From Chloroflexota bacterium (GTDB lineage: Bacteria > Chloroflexota > Dehalococcoidia > SM23-28-2 > JACOUE01), in the NCBI GenBank assembly GCA_016178045.1, contig JACOUE010000038.1, positions 1-48,858 on the forward strand: a stretch of DNA of 48,858 bases, in the 5' to 3' direction. Shown here one piece after another: positions 25,220 to 34,675 of this stretch. The position numbers and the translations under genes are program-made. Numbering within the stretch: position 1 is the first letter of the stretch; the number at the start of each line of letters is the position of its first letter. Below the pieces are notes generated by a model. It was given only the letters and a program-made list of their open reading frames with translations, was not told the origin of the DNA and did no database searches.

Positions 25220-26290
25220 CTAGTTGGCCGGCGGGTCGAGGTACGGCTTGAGCCAGGGGCTCATGCGGTCGCGGCGGTCGCCAAGACCGGCCACCTCCAG
25301 GCGGTGCATGTATTCGTTCACCTGCTTGCGGAGGATCGCCTGGACGACCTCGACGCCTTTGTCGATGTCGCCGCGCCCGGCGAGCAGGGCGATGGCCTGG
25401 GTGGTGTACTGGGCGCCGGTGACGCCCTCGGTGCGCAGGATCGACTCGGCCTGGTCGTAGTACCAGTGCAGCTCTTCCCGCCGCCCCGGCTGCTCCTCCA
25501 CGATGTGCTTGAGGTGCATCACGCCGAAGGCGACGTGGCGCGACTCGTCCTGGGCAGCCAGGCGGTAGATCTTCTTCTCCGCCTCGTTCTGGGCGATGTA
25601 CTCGCCCATGCGGAACAAAGTCTGCACGAACCCCTCGCCCAGGATGTGGAGGACGGCGGACATCTCCGTGAAGTCCTGGGCCTCGATGATGCGGCGGAGG
25701 CCGTTCTCCGCTGTGGCCGACAGGAGGCCGCCGCCGTTGGCCAGGGCCCGCTTGCGGAAGACGTCCAGGTGGCGGGCCTCGTCCATGATCTGCGACAGGA
25801 GGAAGAGCTTGACCTCGTGGTAGTCGCTGTTGATCTTCGGCATCCACTGACCCGGTGTGTCGCCGGCGATGAACTCGACCTCGGTGAGGAAGGTGCAGAG
25901 CTGGCACATGGCCAGCTCCATGTTGTCGGGCAGGGGCTCGATGGTCTCCCAGGGGACGTCGGTGGCGGAGGACCACTGGCGCTGGACGGCCTCCTCGTAG
26001 AGGAGTCGTAAGTTGTCAGCGTAGACATCGGCCCGCTCCTGGTAGGGGAGCTTCACGCGGAGGGCCTCGGGCCGGGCGACGGCGCCGCGGGGCCGGAAGG
26101 TGGCGTTATCGCTGCGCTGGGGGACGTCGCCGTAGGGGCCGATCTCCACTTCGTCCAGGGTGAGGCCGCGCTTGCCGGGCTTCGCCCTGATCCCCCAGGC
26201 GTTGTCGAGGTTGAGCCAGCTCAGGTCTAGAGGCGCGACTTCGCTGGTTTCCGTACGTAGCTGCTCGAGGACTTCCGGGCTGATAGCCAT
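25220..26290 (-). CDS. R2-like/ferritin-like diiron-carboxylate protein (ligand motifs intact)
   Basis: ATG 26290 (MAISPEVLEQL); CTFLTEVEFIAGD, MDEARHLDVF, HILGEGFVQTLF, QDESRHVAFGVMHLKH. Confidence 0.85.
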   Translation of the reverse strand: MAISPEVLEQLRTETSEVAPLDLSWLNLDNAWGIRAKPGKRGLTLDEVEIGPYGDVPQRSDNATFRPRGAVARPEALRVKLPYQERADVYADNLRLLYEEAVQRQWSSATDVPWETIEPLPDNMELAMCQLCTFLTEVEFIAGDTPGQWMPKINSDYHEVKLFLLSQIMDEARHLDVFRKRALANGGGLLSATAENGLRRIIEAQDFTEMSAVLHILGEGFVQTLFRMGEYIAQNEAEKKIYRLAAQDESRHVAFGVMHLKHIVEEQPGRREELHWYYDQAESILRTEGVTGAQYTTQAIALLAGRGDIDKGVEVVQAILRKQVNEYMHRLEVAGLGDRRDRMSPWLKPYLDPPAN

Positions 26291-26322
26291 ATGTCCCCTC
26301 CCCAAAGGCTGGCTGCGAGGGC

Positions 26323-26352
26323 ACCATAACACCGCGGCAATAGCGCTGTCAA
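26323..26352 (-). promoter_or_regulatory. Candidate promoter of the 25220-26290 gene
   Basis: Minus strand TTGACA (26347-26352), 18-bp spacer, TATGGT (26323-26328). Confidence 0.4.
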
Positions 26353-27068
26353 TCTTCGAAGGTACGGCGCCGCACGGGGTGGCGGCGGCGGCGGCGGGCG
26401 TAGCGGCCCACGCTGGCGACGATGACGAGCCCGGTGAGGAAGCCGCCGACGTGGGCCCAGAAGGCGACGCCCGCGCTGACCCCCACGGCGTCGGCGCCCA
26501 GCGAGGCGATGCCGTTCAGGAGCTGCATGAAGAACCAGATGCCGATGAGGAGGACGGCCGGCACGGGGAAGGCGCCGAAGAACCAGAGCCACGGGATGAG
26601 GACGGCCACTGTGGCCCGCGGGTAGAGCACGGCGTAGGCGCCGAGCACGCCGGCGATGGCGCCGCTGGCCCCCACCATGGGGATGATCGCGTCCTGGTCG
26701 ACGAAGACCTGAAGGGCAACAGCGCCGATGCCGCTGAGGAGGTAAAACAGGAGGTAGCGGATGTGGCCGAAGGCGTCCTCCACGTTGTCGCCGAAGACCC
26801 ACAGGAAAAGCATGTTGCCAATGAGGTGGAACCAGCCGCCGTGGATGAACATGGCGGTGAAGACGCTGGCTGGCTCTTCCAGCCCGGAGGGGTACTGGAG
26901 CCAGTCGATGAGGTGGGCGGAGACGATGCCGTTCTCGCGGACGAAGCGGTCCAGATGGAGGGGGTCGAGGGTCAGCTCGTAGACGAAGACGGCGATGCTG
27001 GCGATTATCAGGGCGATGTTGACGAAGGGGAAGGTGCGGCTTCTGGGCGCGTCGGAGACGGGGATCAT
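26349..27068 (-). CDS. Rhomboid family intramembrane serine protease
   Basis: FIHGGWFHLIGNMLFLWVFGDNVEDAFGH; MVGASGAIAGVLGAY (GxSG); WAHVGGFLTGL. Confidence 0.93.
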   Translation of the reverse strand: MIPVSDAPRSRTFPFVNIALIIASIAVFVYELTLDPLHLDRFVRENGIVSAHLIDWLQYPSGLEEPASVFTAMFIHGGWFHLIGNMLFLWVFGDNVEDAFGHIRYLLFYLLSGIGAVALQVFVDQDAIIPMVGASGAIAGVLGAYAVLYPRATVAVLIPWLWFFGAFPVPAVLLIGIWFFMQLLNGIASLGADAVGVSAGVAFWAHVGGFLTGLVIVASVGRYARRRRRHPVRRRTFED

Positions 27069-27655
27069 GCGGTGGCGGCCAGGTGGCAGACGTCGTTCAG
27101 CCGTAGCAGGAGCGGCACCGGGTTGCCCGCGTCCACGACCGTGAGCGAGCAGTGGTCGATGGTGAAGGGGATGTGGCGGGGGTGGAAGGCCAGCCCCAGG
27201 GTGTGGCGGATGAAGGAGCCGATGGCGCCGCCGTGACTCATGATGAGGACGTCGCCCTCCGGATGGGCGGCGATGATATCGTCAGTCGCTGCCACCACAC
27301 GGCGCCGCAGTTCGGCCTCGGTCTCGCCGCCGGGCGGCCTGAAGGGTTCCCAGTGTTCCGGGTGTTTGGCCCTCATCTCGCCCTCCGGCTGGCCTTCCCA
27401 CTCCCCGGCGTGCCACTCGCGAAGGCGGGGCTCCACCCGCACCTCAAGGCCCACGTGCCGGGCGACGATCTCGGCCGTCTCCAGCGCCCGTCGCAGGGGG
27501 CTGCTGTACAGCGCGACGACGCCCTCTCCGGCCAGGCGGCGGCCCAGGGCCTCGGCCTGGCGGCGGCCGAGCTCGCTGAGGCCGTCATCGGCCGCGCCGA
27601 TGAGTCCGGTCCACTCGATGGCGCCGTGGCGGGCGAGGAGGAGACGGGTGGGCAT
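27065..27655 (-). CDS. Histidine phosphatase family protein
   Basis: ATG 27655; RLLLARHGAIEW (RHG), SSPLRRALETAEIV, LIMSHGGAIGSFI. Confidence 0.9.
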   Translation of the reverse strand: MPTRLLLARHGAIEWTGLIGAADDGLSELGRRQAEALGRRLAGEGVVALYSSPLRRALETAEIVARHVGLEVRVEPRLREWHAGEWEGQPEGEMRAKHPEHWEPFRPPGGETEAELRRRVVAATDDIIAAHPEGDVLIMSHGGAIGSFIRHTLGLAFHPRHIPFTIDHCSLTVVDAGNPVPLLLRLNDVCHLAATA

Positions 27656-27813
27656 ACCAGGATAAGGGTAGTGGGTCAGCGCCCGCTGAGGCCAGCCCCT
27701 TGCCCCACCCCAGAGCGTTGTTGGGCCCACCCACCCGCCGCTAAGGCTTCGCCTTAGAATCCGGGCTCCGATAACCGGCCTTATCTCAGATACCGAAGCG
27801 GCCGGGGTCGGCG

Positions 27814-28086
27814 CTAGTGCTTGGCCCGCACGCGTTCGCGATACTGCCGCAGGGCTTGCTCGCCCTTGCGCTGGAAGTGGCGACCCAATCGTAGGCCCAT
27901 GTAGAAAGCTAGCGAGCCGGAGACCACGAGGAAAAGGAGCATGGAGAGCCCTACGACAAAATTTTCACGGATGCCTGTGTAGAATAGCCAACCAAGGAGT
28001 GCCAAGCCCGAAAGAAGCACGGAGAGTCGGAGCATGAGAGCGACTTTCAGAGTGATCCGTACGGCGCGGGTGGGTTCGTCTTTCAT
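27814..28086 (-). CDS. Hypothetical two-TM protein
   Basis: 90 aa; two hydrophobic segments. Confidence 0.6.
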   Translation of the reverse strand: MKDEPTRAVRITLKVALMLRLSVLLSGLALLGWLFYTGIRENFVVGLSMLLFLVVSGSLAFYMGLRLGRHFQRKGEQALRQYRERVRAKH

Positions 28087-28089
28087 GGG

Positions 28090-28662
28090 TCAGTCCTTAC
28101 GCCAGGGCAGCTCTTTGTGCCGCTCCGCCTTGCTCACGTAGCGGGCCAGGGCGAAGAGGAGGTCGGAGAGGCGGTTGAGGTAGGCGGGAACGTTCGGGTT
28201 TACGCCCTCGGTCTCCTTCAGCCGGACCACGGCCCGCTCGGCCCGGCGGCAGACGGTGCGGGCCAGGTGGAGGTGGGCCGCGGCGGGCGGCCCCGACGGC
28301 AGGATGAACGTCTTCAGCGGCGGCACCTTCGCGTCGTACTCGTCGATGAGGCGCTCCAGGGCGGCGACACGGTCGGGCTCCAGCCGGAACGCCTGAGCGG
28401 CGGTGCCCTTCACCTCCTGCGCGCTCGCCAGCTCGGCGCCGACGTCGAACAGCTCGTTCTGGATCGACTGGATCACGCGGACGAGGCGTCGCTGCCGCAG
28501 AAGGGAGGCGGCGACGCCGAGGGTCGAATTCAGCTCGTCGACGCTGCCGTACGCCTCCACCCGCGGGTGGGTCTTCGCCAGCCGCTTCCCGCCGAACAGC
28601 GAAGTCTCGCCGCGGTCGCCGGCGCGGGTGTAGAGGGGAGACTTGCGAGGGGGGCGGGCCAT
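28090..28662 (-). CDS. pduO: Cob(I)alamin adenosyltransferase, PduO type
   Basis: LYTRAGDRGETSLFGGKRLAKTHPRVEAYGSVDELNSTLG; ILPSGPPAAAHLHLARTVCRRAERAVV. Confidence 0.92.
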   Translation of the reverse strand: MARPPRKSPLYTRAGDRGETSLFGGKRLAKTHPRVEAYGSVDELNSTLGVAASLLRQRRLVRVIQSIQNELFDVGAELASAQEVKGTAAQAFRLEPDRVAALERLIDEYDAKVPPLKTFILPSGPPAAAHLHLARTVCRRAERAVVRLKETEGVNPNVPAYLNRLSDLLFALARYVSKAERHKELPWRKD

Positions 28663-28694
28663 AGGCGTCGATCCTTCGACAGGGTCACGATGCA

Positions 28695-29510
28695 TTATAG
28701 CGGAGAGGGAACGGCAGTGCCCGCCACGTCCGGCACCACTACCGGCCGCCCCGTCAGCGGGTGGTCGAAGACGACGGCCTCGGCGCCGTAGACTTGGCGC
28801 AGGCGCTGGGGCGTCAGAACGTCGTGCGGGGGCCCTTCGGCAACGACGCGGCCCCGGTGCAGCATGACTAGGCGGTGGCAGGACTGGGCGGCCAGCGTCA
28901 GGTCGTGGACGGCGGCCAGGGCGCCGCGAGCGCCGTCGCGGCAGAGGGAGAGGATCAGCGCGAGCACCGCCGCCTGGTGGCCGATGTCCATGTGGGCCGT
29001 CGGCTCGTCCAGGAGGAGGAGCGGTGCCTCCTGGGCCAGCGCCCGCGCCACCACCACCCGCTGGCGCTCGCCGCCGGAGAGCTCGGCGATGCGGCGGGCG
29101 GCGAGGTCCCGGGCATCGGTGGCCTCCAGGGCCCGCCGCGCCGCCTCCAGGTCGGCGCCGCCTTCCGTCGCCAGCAGGCCAAGGTGGGGGGTGCGGCCCA
29201 TGAGCACGACCTGCAGGGCGGTGAAAGCTTCGGGGAGGAGCGGGTTCTGGGGGACGACGGCGGCGCGCAGGGCGACGTCCCGCTGCCCCAGCGAGGCAAG
29301 ATCCTCGCCGAGCAGACGCACGGTCCCCCGCTGGAGCCGCACGACTCTCGTCACGGCGCGGATGAGGGTGGACTTGCCGGAGCCATTGGGGCCGACGAGT
29401 CCCACGACTTCGCCCCGTGTGACGGAAAGCGACACGCCGTCCAGGGCGACCCGCGGCCCGTAAGCGACGGCCACGTCGCGCACGTCCAGGAGGCTATCCG
29501 GCTGCGACAT
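28695..29510 (-). CDS. btuD: Cobalamin/iron-siderophore-type ABC transporter ATP-binding protein
   Basis: GLVGPNGSGKSTLIRAVTR, ELSGGERQRVVVARALAQEAPLLLLDEPTAHMD. Confidence 0.92.
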   Translation of the reverse strand: MSQPDSLLDVRDVAVAYGPRVALDGVSLSVTRGEVVGLVGPNGSGKSTLIRAVTRVVRLQRGTVRLLGEDLASLGQRDVALRAAVVPQNPLLPEAFTALQVVLMGRTPHLGLLATEGGADLEAARRALEATDARDLAARRIAELSGGERQRVVVARALAQEAPLLLLDEPTAHMDIGHQAAVLALILSLCRDGARGALAAVHDLTLAAQSCHRLVMLHRGRVVAEGPPHDVLTPQRLRQVYGAEAVVFDHPLTGRPVVVPDVAGTAVPSPL

Positions 29511-30619
29511 CAGAAGACTCCCCGCTGGGCGCGGCGCAGCAGGTAGAGGAAGAACGGCACGCCGCAGAACGAGGTGATGATCCCCACCGGCACCTCCGAG
29601 GGCTGGAGGACCTCTCGCGCCAGGAGGTCGGCCAGGATGAGGAAGGTCGCTCCGACCAGCATCGACATGGGGAGAAGCTGACGGTGGTCGGGCCCCCAGA
29701 CCAGGCGGACGGCGTGGGGCACGATGAGCCCCACGAAGCCGATGATGCCGCTCACGGAGACGGCGGCCGCCGTGGCCAGGGAGGATGCGCCCAGGAGGAG
29801 CAGCTTCGTCCGCTCCACGTTTACGCCCAGCTGCTGGGCCTGCTCATCGTCTAGCTGGAGGACGTTCAGCGTGCGGCCGTACAGCAGGAGGACGGCCGCG
29901 GCGGGCACAGCGTAAGGCGCGACCCAAGCCAGGCGGTCCCAGGAGCTGAGGTTGAAGCCCCCGAGCACCCAGGCCAGGAGGTTGAACACGCGGTCGATGT
30001 CCAGCAGCATGAGGAACGAGGTCATTGAGGTGGCGATGGACGATATGGCGATACCCGCCAGGATCAGCGTCGTCGTCGGGACGGTGCGGCCGACGCGGGC
30101 TAGGAAGTAGGCGAGGGCGACGGCGGTCAGGCCGCCGGCGAAGGCGGCCAGCGGGAGGACGCTGAAGCCGCCGAAGGCGTACGGCACCGGCGACACCAGC
30201 ACCGCCGTGGCGGCCAGGGCGGCGCCTGGCGCCACCCCAATGAGGTACGGCTCGGCGAGGGGGTTGCGGAAGACGCCCTGGTAGGTGGCCCCCGCCAGGG
30301 CCAGGGTCGCCCCTACCAGCCCGGCCAGGAGCACCCGGGGCAGGCGCACCTCCCAGATAATGTCCCGCCACGCCTGCGGCAGCCCGTCCGCCAGATCAAC
30401 GCCCGGGAGGCGGGAGAGGACGATGCGGACCGTCGCGTCCAGCGGTATGTTCGCCGGGCCCACGGCGGCGGCGAGGACGGCCGCTGCCATCAGCGCTGCC
30501 AGCCCCAGGCCGAGGCGCCCCAGCGGCGGCCGCGCCAGCGGCAGCGCGGGCAGGGCCGGCGCCAGCGCCTCGCCGGCGACGGCTGGGTCGAAGGCCTGCG
30601 AGCGGCGGAGGATGTTCAC
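29510..30619 (-). CDS. btuC: FecCD-family ABC permease
   Basis: LPRVLLAGLVGATLALAGATYQGVFRNPLAEPYLIGVAPGAALAAT; GFVGLIVPHAVRLVWGPDHR. Confidence 0.93.
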   Translation of the reverse strand: MNILRRSQAFDPAVAGEALAPALPALPLARPPLGRLGLGLAALMAAAVLAAAVGPANIPLDATVRIVLSRLPGVDLADGLPQAWRDIIWEVRLPRVLLAGLVGATLALAGATYQGVFRNPLAEPYLIGVAPGAALAATAVLVSPVPYAFGGFSVLPLAAFAGGLTAVALAYFLARVGRTVPTTTLILAGIAISSIATSMTSFLMLLDIDRVFNLLAWVLGGFNLSSWDRLAWVAPYAVPAAAVLLLYGRTLNVLQLDDEQAQQLGVNVERTKLLLLGASSLATAAAVSVSGIIGFVGLIVPHAVRLVWGPDHRQLLPMSMLVGATFLILADLLAREVLQPSEVPVGIITSFCGVPFFLYLLRRAQRGVF

Positions 30620-31563
30620 GGGAACCTCTCCGGGTAAAGGAGCCGGGCCAGCTCCTCCAGCGCGTCGACGATGCGCGGGCCCGGCCGGCTGATGATATCG
30701 CCGTCCACGGCGTAGACGCGGTCGTTCTCGACGGCGGAGATGCTCCCCCAGCCGGCGCGGGCCTTGACCTCGGCCGGGGTGACGGCGGGCTCGTCGGCCA
30801 GGATGATCACCTCGGGATCGGCGGTGATGATCGCTTCGTTGTCGAGCTGGGGGAAGGCGCCGGTGGCGATGTTGTCTGCTTTGAGGAGCTTGTAGAGGTC
30901 GCCCACGAAGCTCCGCGGGCCCGCCGAGTAGAGGTCGGGACTGACCTCGTGGAAGACCCTCGGTCCCCTTTGGACACCGGCGAGCTTCGCCGTGACGTCG
31001 CCGATTCGCTCCCGCATCTGGCCGGTCAGAGCGATGGCCTTGTCGGCGCGGCCGGTGACCTGCCCCAGCAGGTTGATCTGCTCGATCACGCCCTCCAGCG
31101 AGTCGGGCGAGGCGAGAAGCAGCACCCTGGCGCCCAGCCGCTTCAGGGCGGCGCGCAGGCCGCCGGGGTCGAAGACGATGAGGACGAGGTCCGGCTCCAG
31201 GGCCCCGATCGCCTCCACGTTGGGCTCGAAGCCGCTGACCTTCTGGAGGTCTGCCGCTTCGGGCGGGAAGTCGGTGTTCTCGTCCACCGCCACCAGGGCG
31301 TCGCCGGCGCCGATGGCGAACAGGACCTCGACGAAGGACGGCGCCAGGGCGACGATGCGCCGGGGCGCGGAGTCGAAAGTCACCGACCTGCCCGCGCTGT
31401 CGGTGACAGTGACCGGGAAGTCGGACGGAGGCTGGGGCGAGGGGGTCAAGGTAGCGCCGGGTTGCTGTACCTGCGCCCCCCCGTTACAGGCGGCGGCGGC
31501 CACGAGGAGGGCCAGCAGGGCCGCCATGGGCAGCCAGAGCGGTGCGCGCAAGGGCCTCTTCAT
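30616..31563 (-). CDS. btuF: Cobalamin-type ABC substrate-binding lipoprotein
   Basis: ATG 31563 with agggaggtg RBS; lipobox AAACNGG; RRIVALAPSFVEVLFAIGAGDALVAVDENTDFPPEA. Confidence 0.9.
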   Translation of the reverse strand: MKRPLRAPLWLPMAALLALLVAAAACNGGAQVQQPGATLTPSPQPPSDFPVTVTDSAGRSVTFDSAPRRIVALAPSFVEVLFAIGAGDALVAVDENTDFPPEAADLQKVSGFEPNVEAIGALEPDLVLIVFDPGGLRAALKRLGARVLLLASPDSLEGVIEQINLLGQVTGRADKAIALTGQMRERIGDVTAKLAGVQRGPRVFHEVSPDLYSAGPRSFVGDLYKLLKADNIATGAFPQLDNEAIITADPEVIILADEPAVTPAEVKARAGWGSISAVENDRVYAVDGDIISRPGPRIVDALEELARLLYPERFP

Positions 31564-31602
31564 AGAAACACCTCCCTGAGTTCTCTTCGGGAGGCAGGGC
31601 AA

Positions 31603-31624
31603 GGCTGCCTACCGGCAGGCAGGC
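31603..31624. repeat. Degenerate copy of the GCCTGCCTGCCGGCAGGCAGGC palindrome
   Basis: ggctgcctaccggcaggcaggc; two mismatches to the perfect palindrome at 4009-4030. Confidence 0.55.
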
Positions 31625-31634
31625 TCGGCGGCAT

Positions 31635-31668
31635 AGAAAAACCCTTGCCCGAGCTTCAGACAAGGGTT
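31635..31668 (-). terminator. Rho-independent terminator between the B12 riboswitch and btuF (expression platform)
   Basis: Minus strand aacccttg-tctgaagctcggg-caagggtt followed by tttct. Confidence 0.75.
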
Positions 31669-31689
31669 GCGTTTCGTTAGCCGCTGCCC

Positions 31690-31900
31690 ATGCCTTTCCG
31701 CGAAGGCTGGAACGCCGACAGGGGCAGGCGGCCTGGCTCCCCCGGTACCCCTCGCGGGGCCCGAGGATACAGTTGCGGGACAGCGCCGGCCTTTCACCGG
31801 CTTCGCTTTTGACCCCTAGCCGCCCCCGGCGACCAGCCCTACGGCCAGCCACCGACGGCCAACTTCGGGGACTCCTGCCGTTCGCTTATTCGGTTGTGGC
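31690..31900 (-). ncRNA. Cobalamin (B12) riboswitch
   Basis: Minus-strand core agccggtgaaaggccggcgctgtcccgcaactgta (31768-31802) matches the conserved GGTGnAA...CC...GC.G.CCCGCnACTGT box; then gagccaggc; located upstream of btuFCD. Outer boundaries approximate. Confidence 0.88.
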
Positions 31901-32015
31901 AGGACTATAGCAAAGCATTTATCCTGGCGTCAAGCGGCTGGCTGACATGTGTGGTGGTTTGACAGTGGCGGGGGAACCGCTACGATACGGGGGAAACTGA
32001 CGACAGGAGTGAAGG

Positions 32016-32807
32016 ATGGACCTCGGGCTGCGCGGCAAAGCGGCGATCGTGGGCGGCTCCAGCAAGGGCATCGGCAGGGCCATCGCCATGGCGCTGGCCG
32101 GGGAGGGGTGCGACGTCACCATCTGCGCCCGCGGTGAGAAGGCGCTGGTCGCCGCCGCCGAGGAGATCCGCGACGCCGCCGGCGTCCGCGTCCACTCCGT
32201 GGTCTGCGACATGGCCCGCTACGACGACATCAAGCGCGTGGTCCGGGAGACAGTCGAGGCGTTAGGGCGGCTGGACATAGTGGTGAACAACGCCGGCGGC
32301 CCCCCCACCGGCTCCTTCGACGAGCTGAACGAGGAGGCCTGGCAGCGGGCCCTGGAGCAGAACCTGCTCTCGGCGGTGCGCATGGTCCGCGAGGCGCTGC
32401 CCCACCTGCGGCAGGCGGGCGGCGGGCGGATCATCAACGTCACCTCCATCGCCGTCAAGCAGCCGATCGACCGGCTGATGCTCTCCAACTCGGCGCGCCT
32501 GGGCGTCGTCGGTATGGCGAAAACGCTGTCGCGGGAGCTTGCGCCGTACGGGATAACGGTGAACAACGTGTGTCCCGGCAACATCGCCACGGAGCGGCTG
32601 GTGTCGCTCATGGAGGAAAGGGCGCAGCGGGAGGGCCGCTCGATGGAAGCAGTGGTGGAGGAGGAGGAGAGCCGGGTGCCCGCCGGCCTCCTGGGCGAGC
32701 CGGAGGACGTGGCGAACCTGGCCGTCTTCCTGGCCTCCGATAAGGCGCGCTACATCACCGGCACCACCATCCAGGTGGACGGCGGCAGCACCCAGGCCGT
32801 CTTCTAG
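32016..32807 (+). CDS. SDR family oxidoreductase
   Basis: AAIVGGSSKGIGRAIAMALAGEG, VNNAGG, YITGTTIQVDGGSTQAVF. Confidence 0.93.
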   Translation: MDLGLRGKAAIVGGSSKGIGRAIAMALAGEGCDVTICARGEKALVAAAEEIRDAAGVRVHSVVCDMARYDDIKRVVRETVEALGRLDIVVNNAGGPPTGSFDELNEEAWQRALEQNLLSAVRMVREALPHLRQAGGGRIINVTSIAVKQPIDRLMLSNSARLGVVGMAKTLSRELAPYGITVNNVCPGNIATERLVSLMEERAQREGRSMEAVVEEEESRVPAGLLGEPEDVANLAVFLASDKARYITGTTIQVDGGSTQAVF

Positions 32808-34603
32808 CTGGCACGTTCACGGTAATTGGGGTCGCTGCGGTCGATCCAGGCGTTGGCCAGCCAGAACGAGTTGCCGAAGAAGGGCGTGGGGCGGAAGTTG
32901 CGGTAGTAGGGCCAGGCGATCCACAGGATCGTCGGTGTGGCGTAGTCCAGCCGGGCCAGCACCTTGTTCAGCAGGTAGCGCTGGATCTCCCAGCCCAACG
33001 CCCGTCGCTGCTCGAAGTCGAACAGGCGGCGCTGGGCGTCCAGCATGCGGTCCAGCTGCGGGTCCTTGAGGTGGAAGGAGTTCTTGGTGCCGCGACTGTG
33101 GAAGAACGGATAGACCCAGTCGTCCAGGTCGATCCAGCCGTTGTCGTACTGCCAGGTGACGGGGATGGTCCCCAGCAGGAGCCCTTCCGCGAGTTGGACG
33201 TAGTCCCGCCGCCTCGTCTCAACCGTGGCGCCGAGCACCGTCTCCAGGTGCTGGCGGAACTGGGGCTCGAAGGCGGGGATGTAGCTGGGCTGGTCGGCGA
33301 AGGTGATGGAGAGGTCAGGGCTGCCGGCGGCGGTGTAGAGGCTTCGCGCCTCCTGGAGGTCCTGCCCGCGCTCGGCGCCCTGGCGGTAGCCGGGCAAGCC
33401 CGCCAGCTCCCCCTCGGGCAGGGCCCAGCGGAGAATGGGGCTGACCGGCCCGTGCATCTTCCCCCACCCCTGCCAGATGGTGTCGATGATCTGCTGGCGG
33501 TCCGCCGCCAGGTGGAGCGCCTTGCGGACGCGGAAGTCGCTGTACGGTGGCAGGTCGACCCTGAAGCGGGAGTTGAGCCAGGCCGAAAAGTTGGTGTCGA
33601 CGGCCTGGACATCGGGGTTGTCGTCGCGGATCTTGAGGACCCACTGGGGGTTGGTCACCTGGAGAGCGGAGTCGAGCCTCTTCTCCCGGAAGGTGGCCTC
33701 CAGGCTGGCGTCGTCGGCGATGAAGAGGGAGGCATAGCCGTCCACGTAGGGACGCTGTAGGTCCGGGTCGTCCCAGCCGAACCAGGCGGGGTTGCGGACG
33801 AAGCGCGACTCGTGCAGGAACTGGAGCCGGTCCCAGATGAAGGGCCCGGAGCCGATCATCGCCTCCTGGCGGTTGATCTCGTCGTTCTCGTCCACCGCTT
33901 CGGCCGGGACGATGAAGGCGTTGGTGTCGGCCAGGAAGTGGAGGAAGGGCGCGATCGGCTCCTTGGTGCGGAAGCGGACGGTGTACCGGTCGGGCGTCTG
34001 GACCTGGTCGATGGTGGCGTACTGGTAGGCGCGGTAGAAGAAGGGCCAGCGAGGGCTGTCCTCGTTCATCTGGCGCTCGAAGCTGTACTTGACGTCCGCC
34101 GACGTCAGCTCGCAGCCGTCGATGGCCTTCTCCTCGCGGGAGGCGGCCCGTCTCAGGACGGTGCTGGGACGCTGGAAGCGTACCCCCGGGCGGATCTTGA
34201 TGACGTAATCGAGGGGCCGGTCCCCGATGGCTTCCGGCATCCGCAGGGCCAGGTCGGTGCCGATTACCCCCGTTTGGACATCCAGGTAGCGAAGAAGTTT
34301 ACTGAAGACAGCAGAATGAGAGCTGTAGATCGGCCCAAACTGGGTCTGATGGGGGTCCAGCGTGTCCGCCACGAACGCCTCGAAGCCCGGTAGCCTCAGG
34401 ACGCCGCCGCGGCTGGAATCGGGAGCCGCTTCGTGGTCCAGCCCCGGCCGGCCCGGCGAGGGCGACCGCCGTGGCGGAGGGGCGCTGCCTCCGCCACACC
34501 CCACCATCGCCGCGGCCGTCAGCCCCCCGGCCCCGGCCACCGCCGCCCGCAAGAACCGGCGCCGCGAGACGGCGCGACGGCGCCAGTAGGCGGACTCTGC
34601 CAT
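32804..34603 (-). CDS. ABC transporter substrate-binding protein, family 5 (peptide/oligopeptide type)
   Basis: Tat-like SRRRFLRAAVAG with lipobox MVGC; LDPHQTQFGPIYSSHSAVFSKLLRY; VRKALHLAADRQQIIDTIWQG. Confidence 0.9.
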   Translation of the reverse strand: MAESAYWRRRAVSRRRFLRAAVAGAGGLTAAAMVGCGGGSAPPPRRSPSPGRPGLDHEAAPDSSRGGVLRLPGFEAFVADTLDPHQTQFGPIYSSHSAVFSKLLRYLDVQTGVIGTDLALRMPEAIGDRPLDYVIKIRPGVRFQRPSTVLRRAASREEKAIDGCELTSADVKYSFERQMNEDSPRWPFFYRAYQYATIDQVQTPDRYTVRFRTKEPIAPFLHFLADTNAFIVPAEAVDENDEINRQEAMIGSGPFIWDRLQFLHESRFVRNPAWFGWDDPDLQRPYVDGYASLFIADDASLEATFREKRLDSALQVTNPQWVLKIRDDNPDVQAVDTNFSAWLNSRFRVDLPPYSDFRVRKALHLAADRQQIIDTIWQGWGKMHGPVSPILRWALPEGELAGLPGYRQGAERGQDLQEARSLYTAAGSPDLSITFADQPSYIPAFEPQFRQHLETVLGATVETRRRDYVQLAEGLLLGTIPVTWQYDNGWIDLDDWVYPFFHSRGTKNSFHLKDPQLDRMLDAQRRLFDFEQRRALGWEIQRYLLNKVLARLDYATPTILWIAWPYYRNFRPTPFFGNSFWLANAWIDRSDPNYRERAS

Positions 34604-34675
34604 TGGCGTCACCTCCTTTCTGAGCAAGGCTCGCGCTGAGGTGCCTTCGCCAGGCGGAGGAAGGGACCAATTGAG

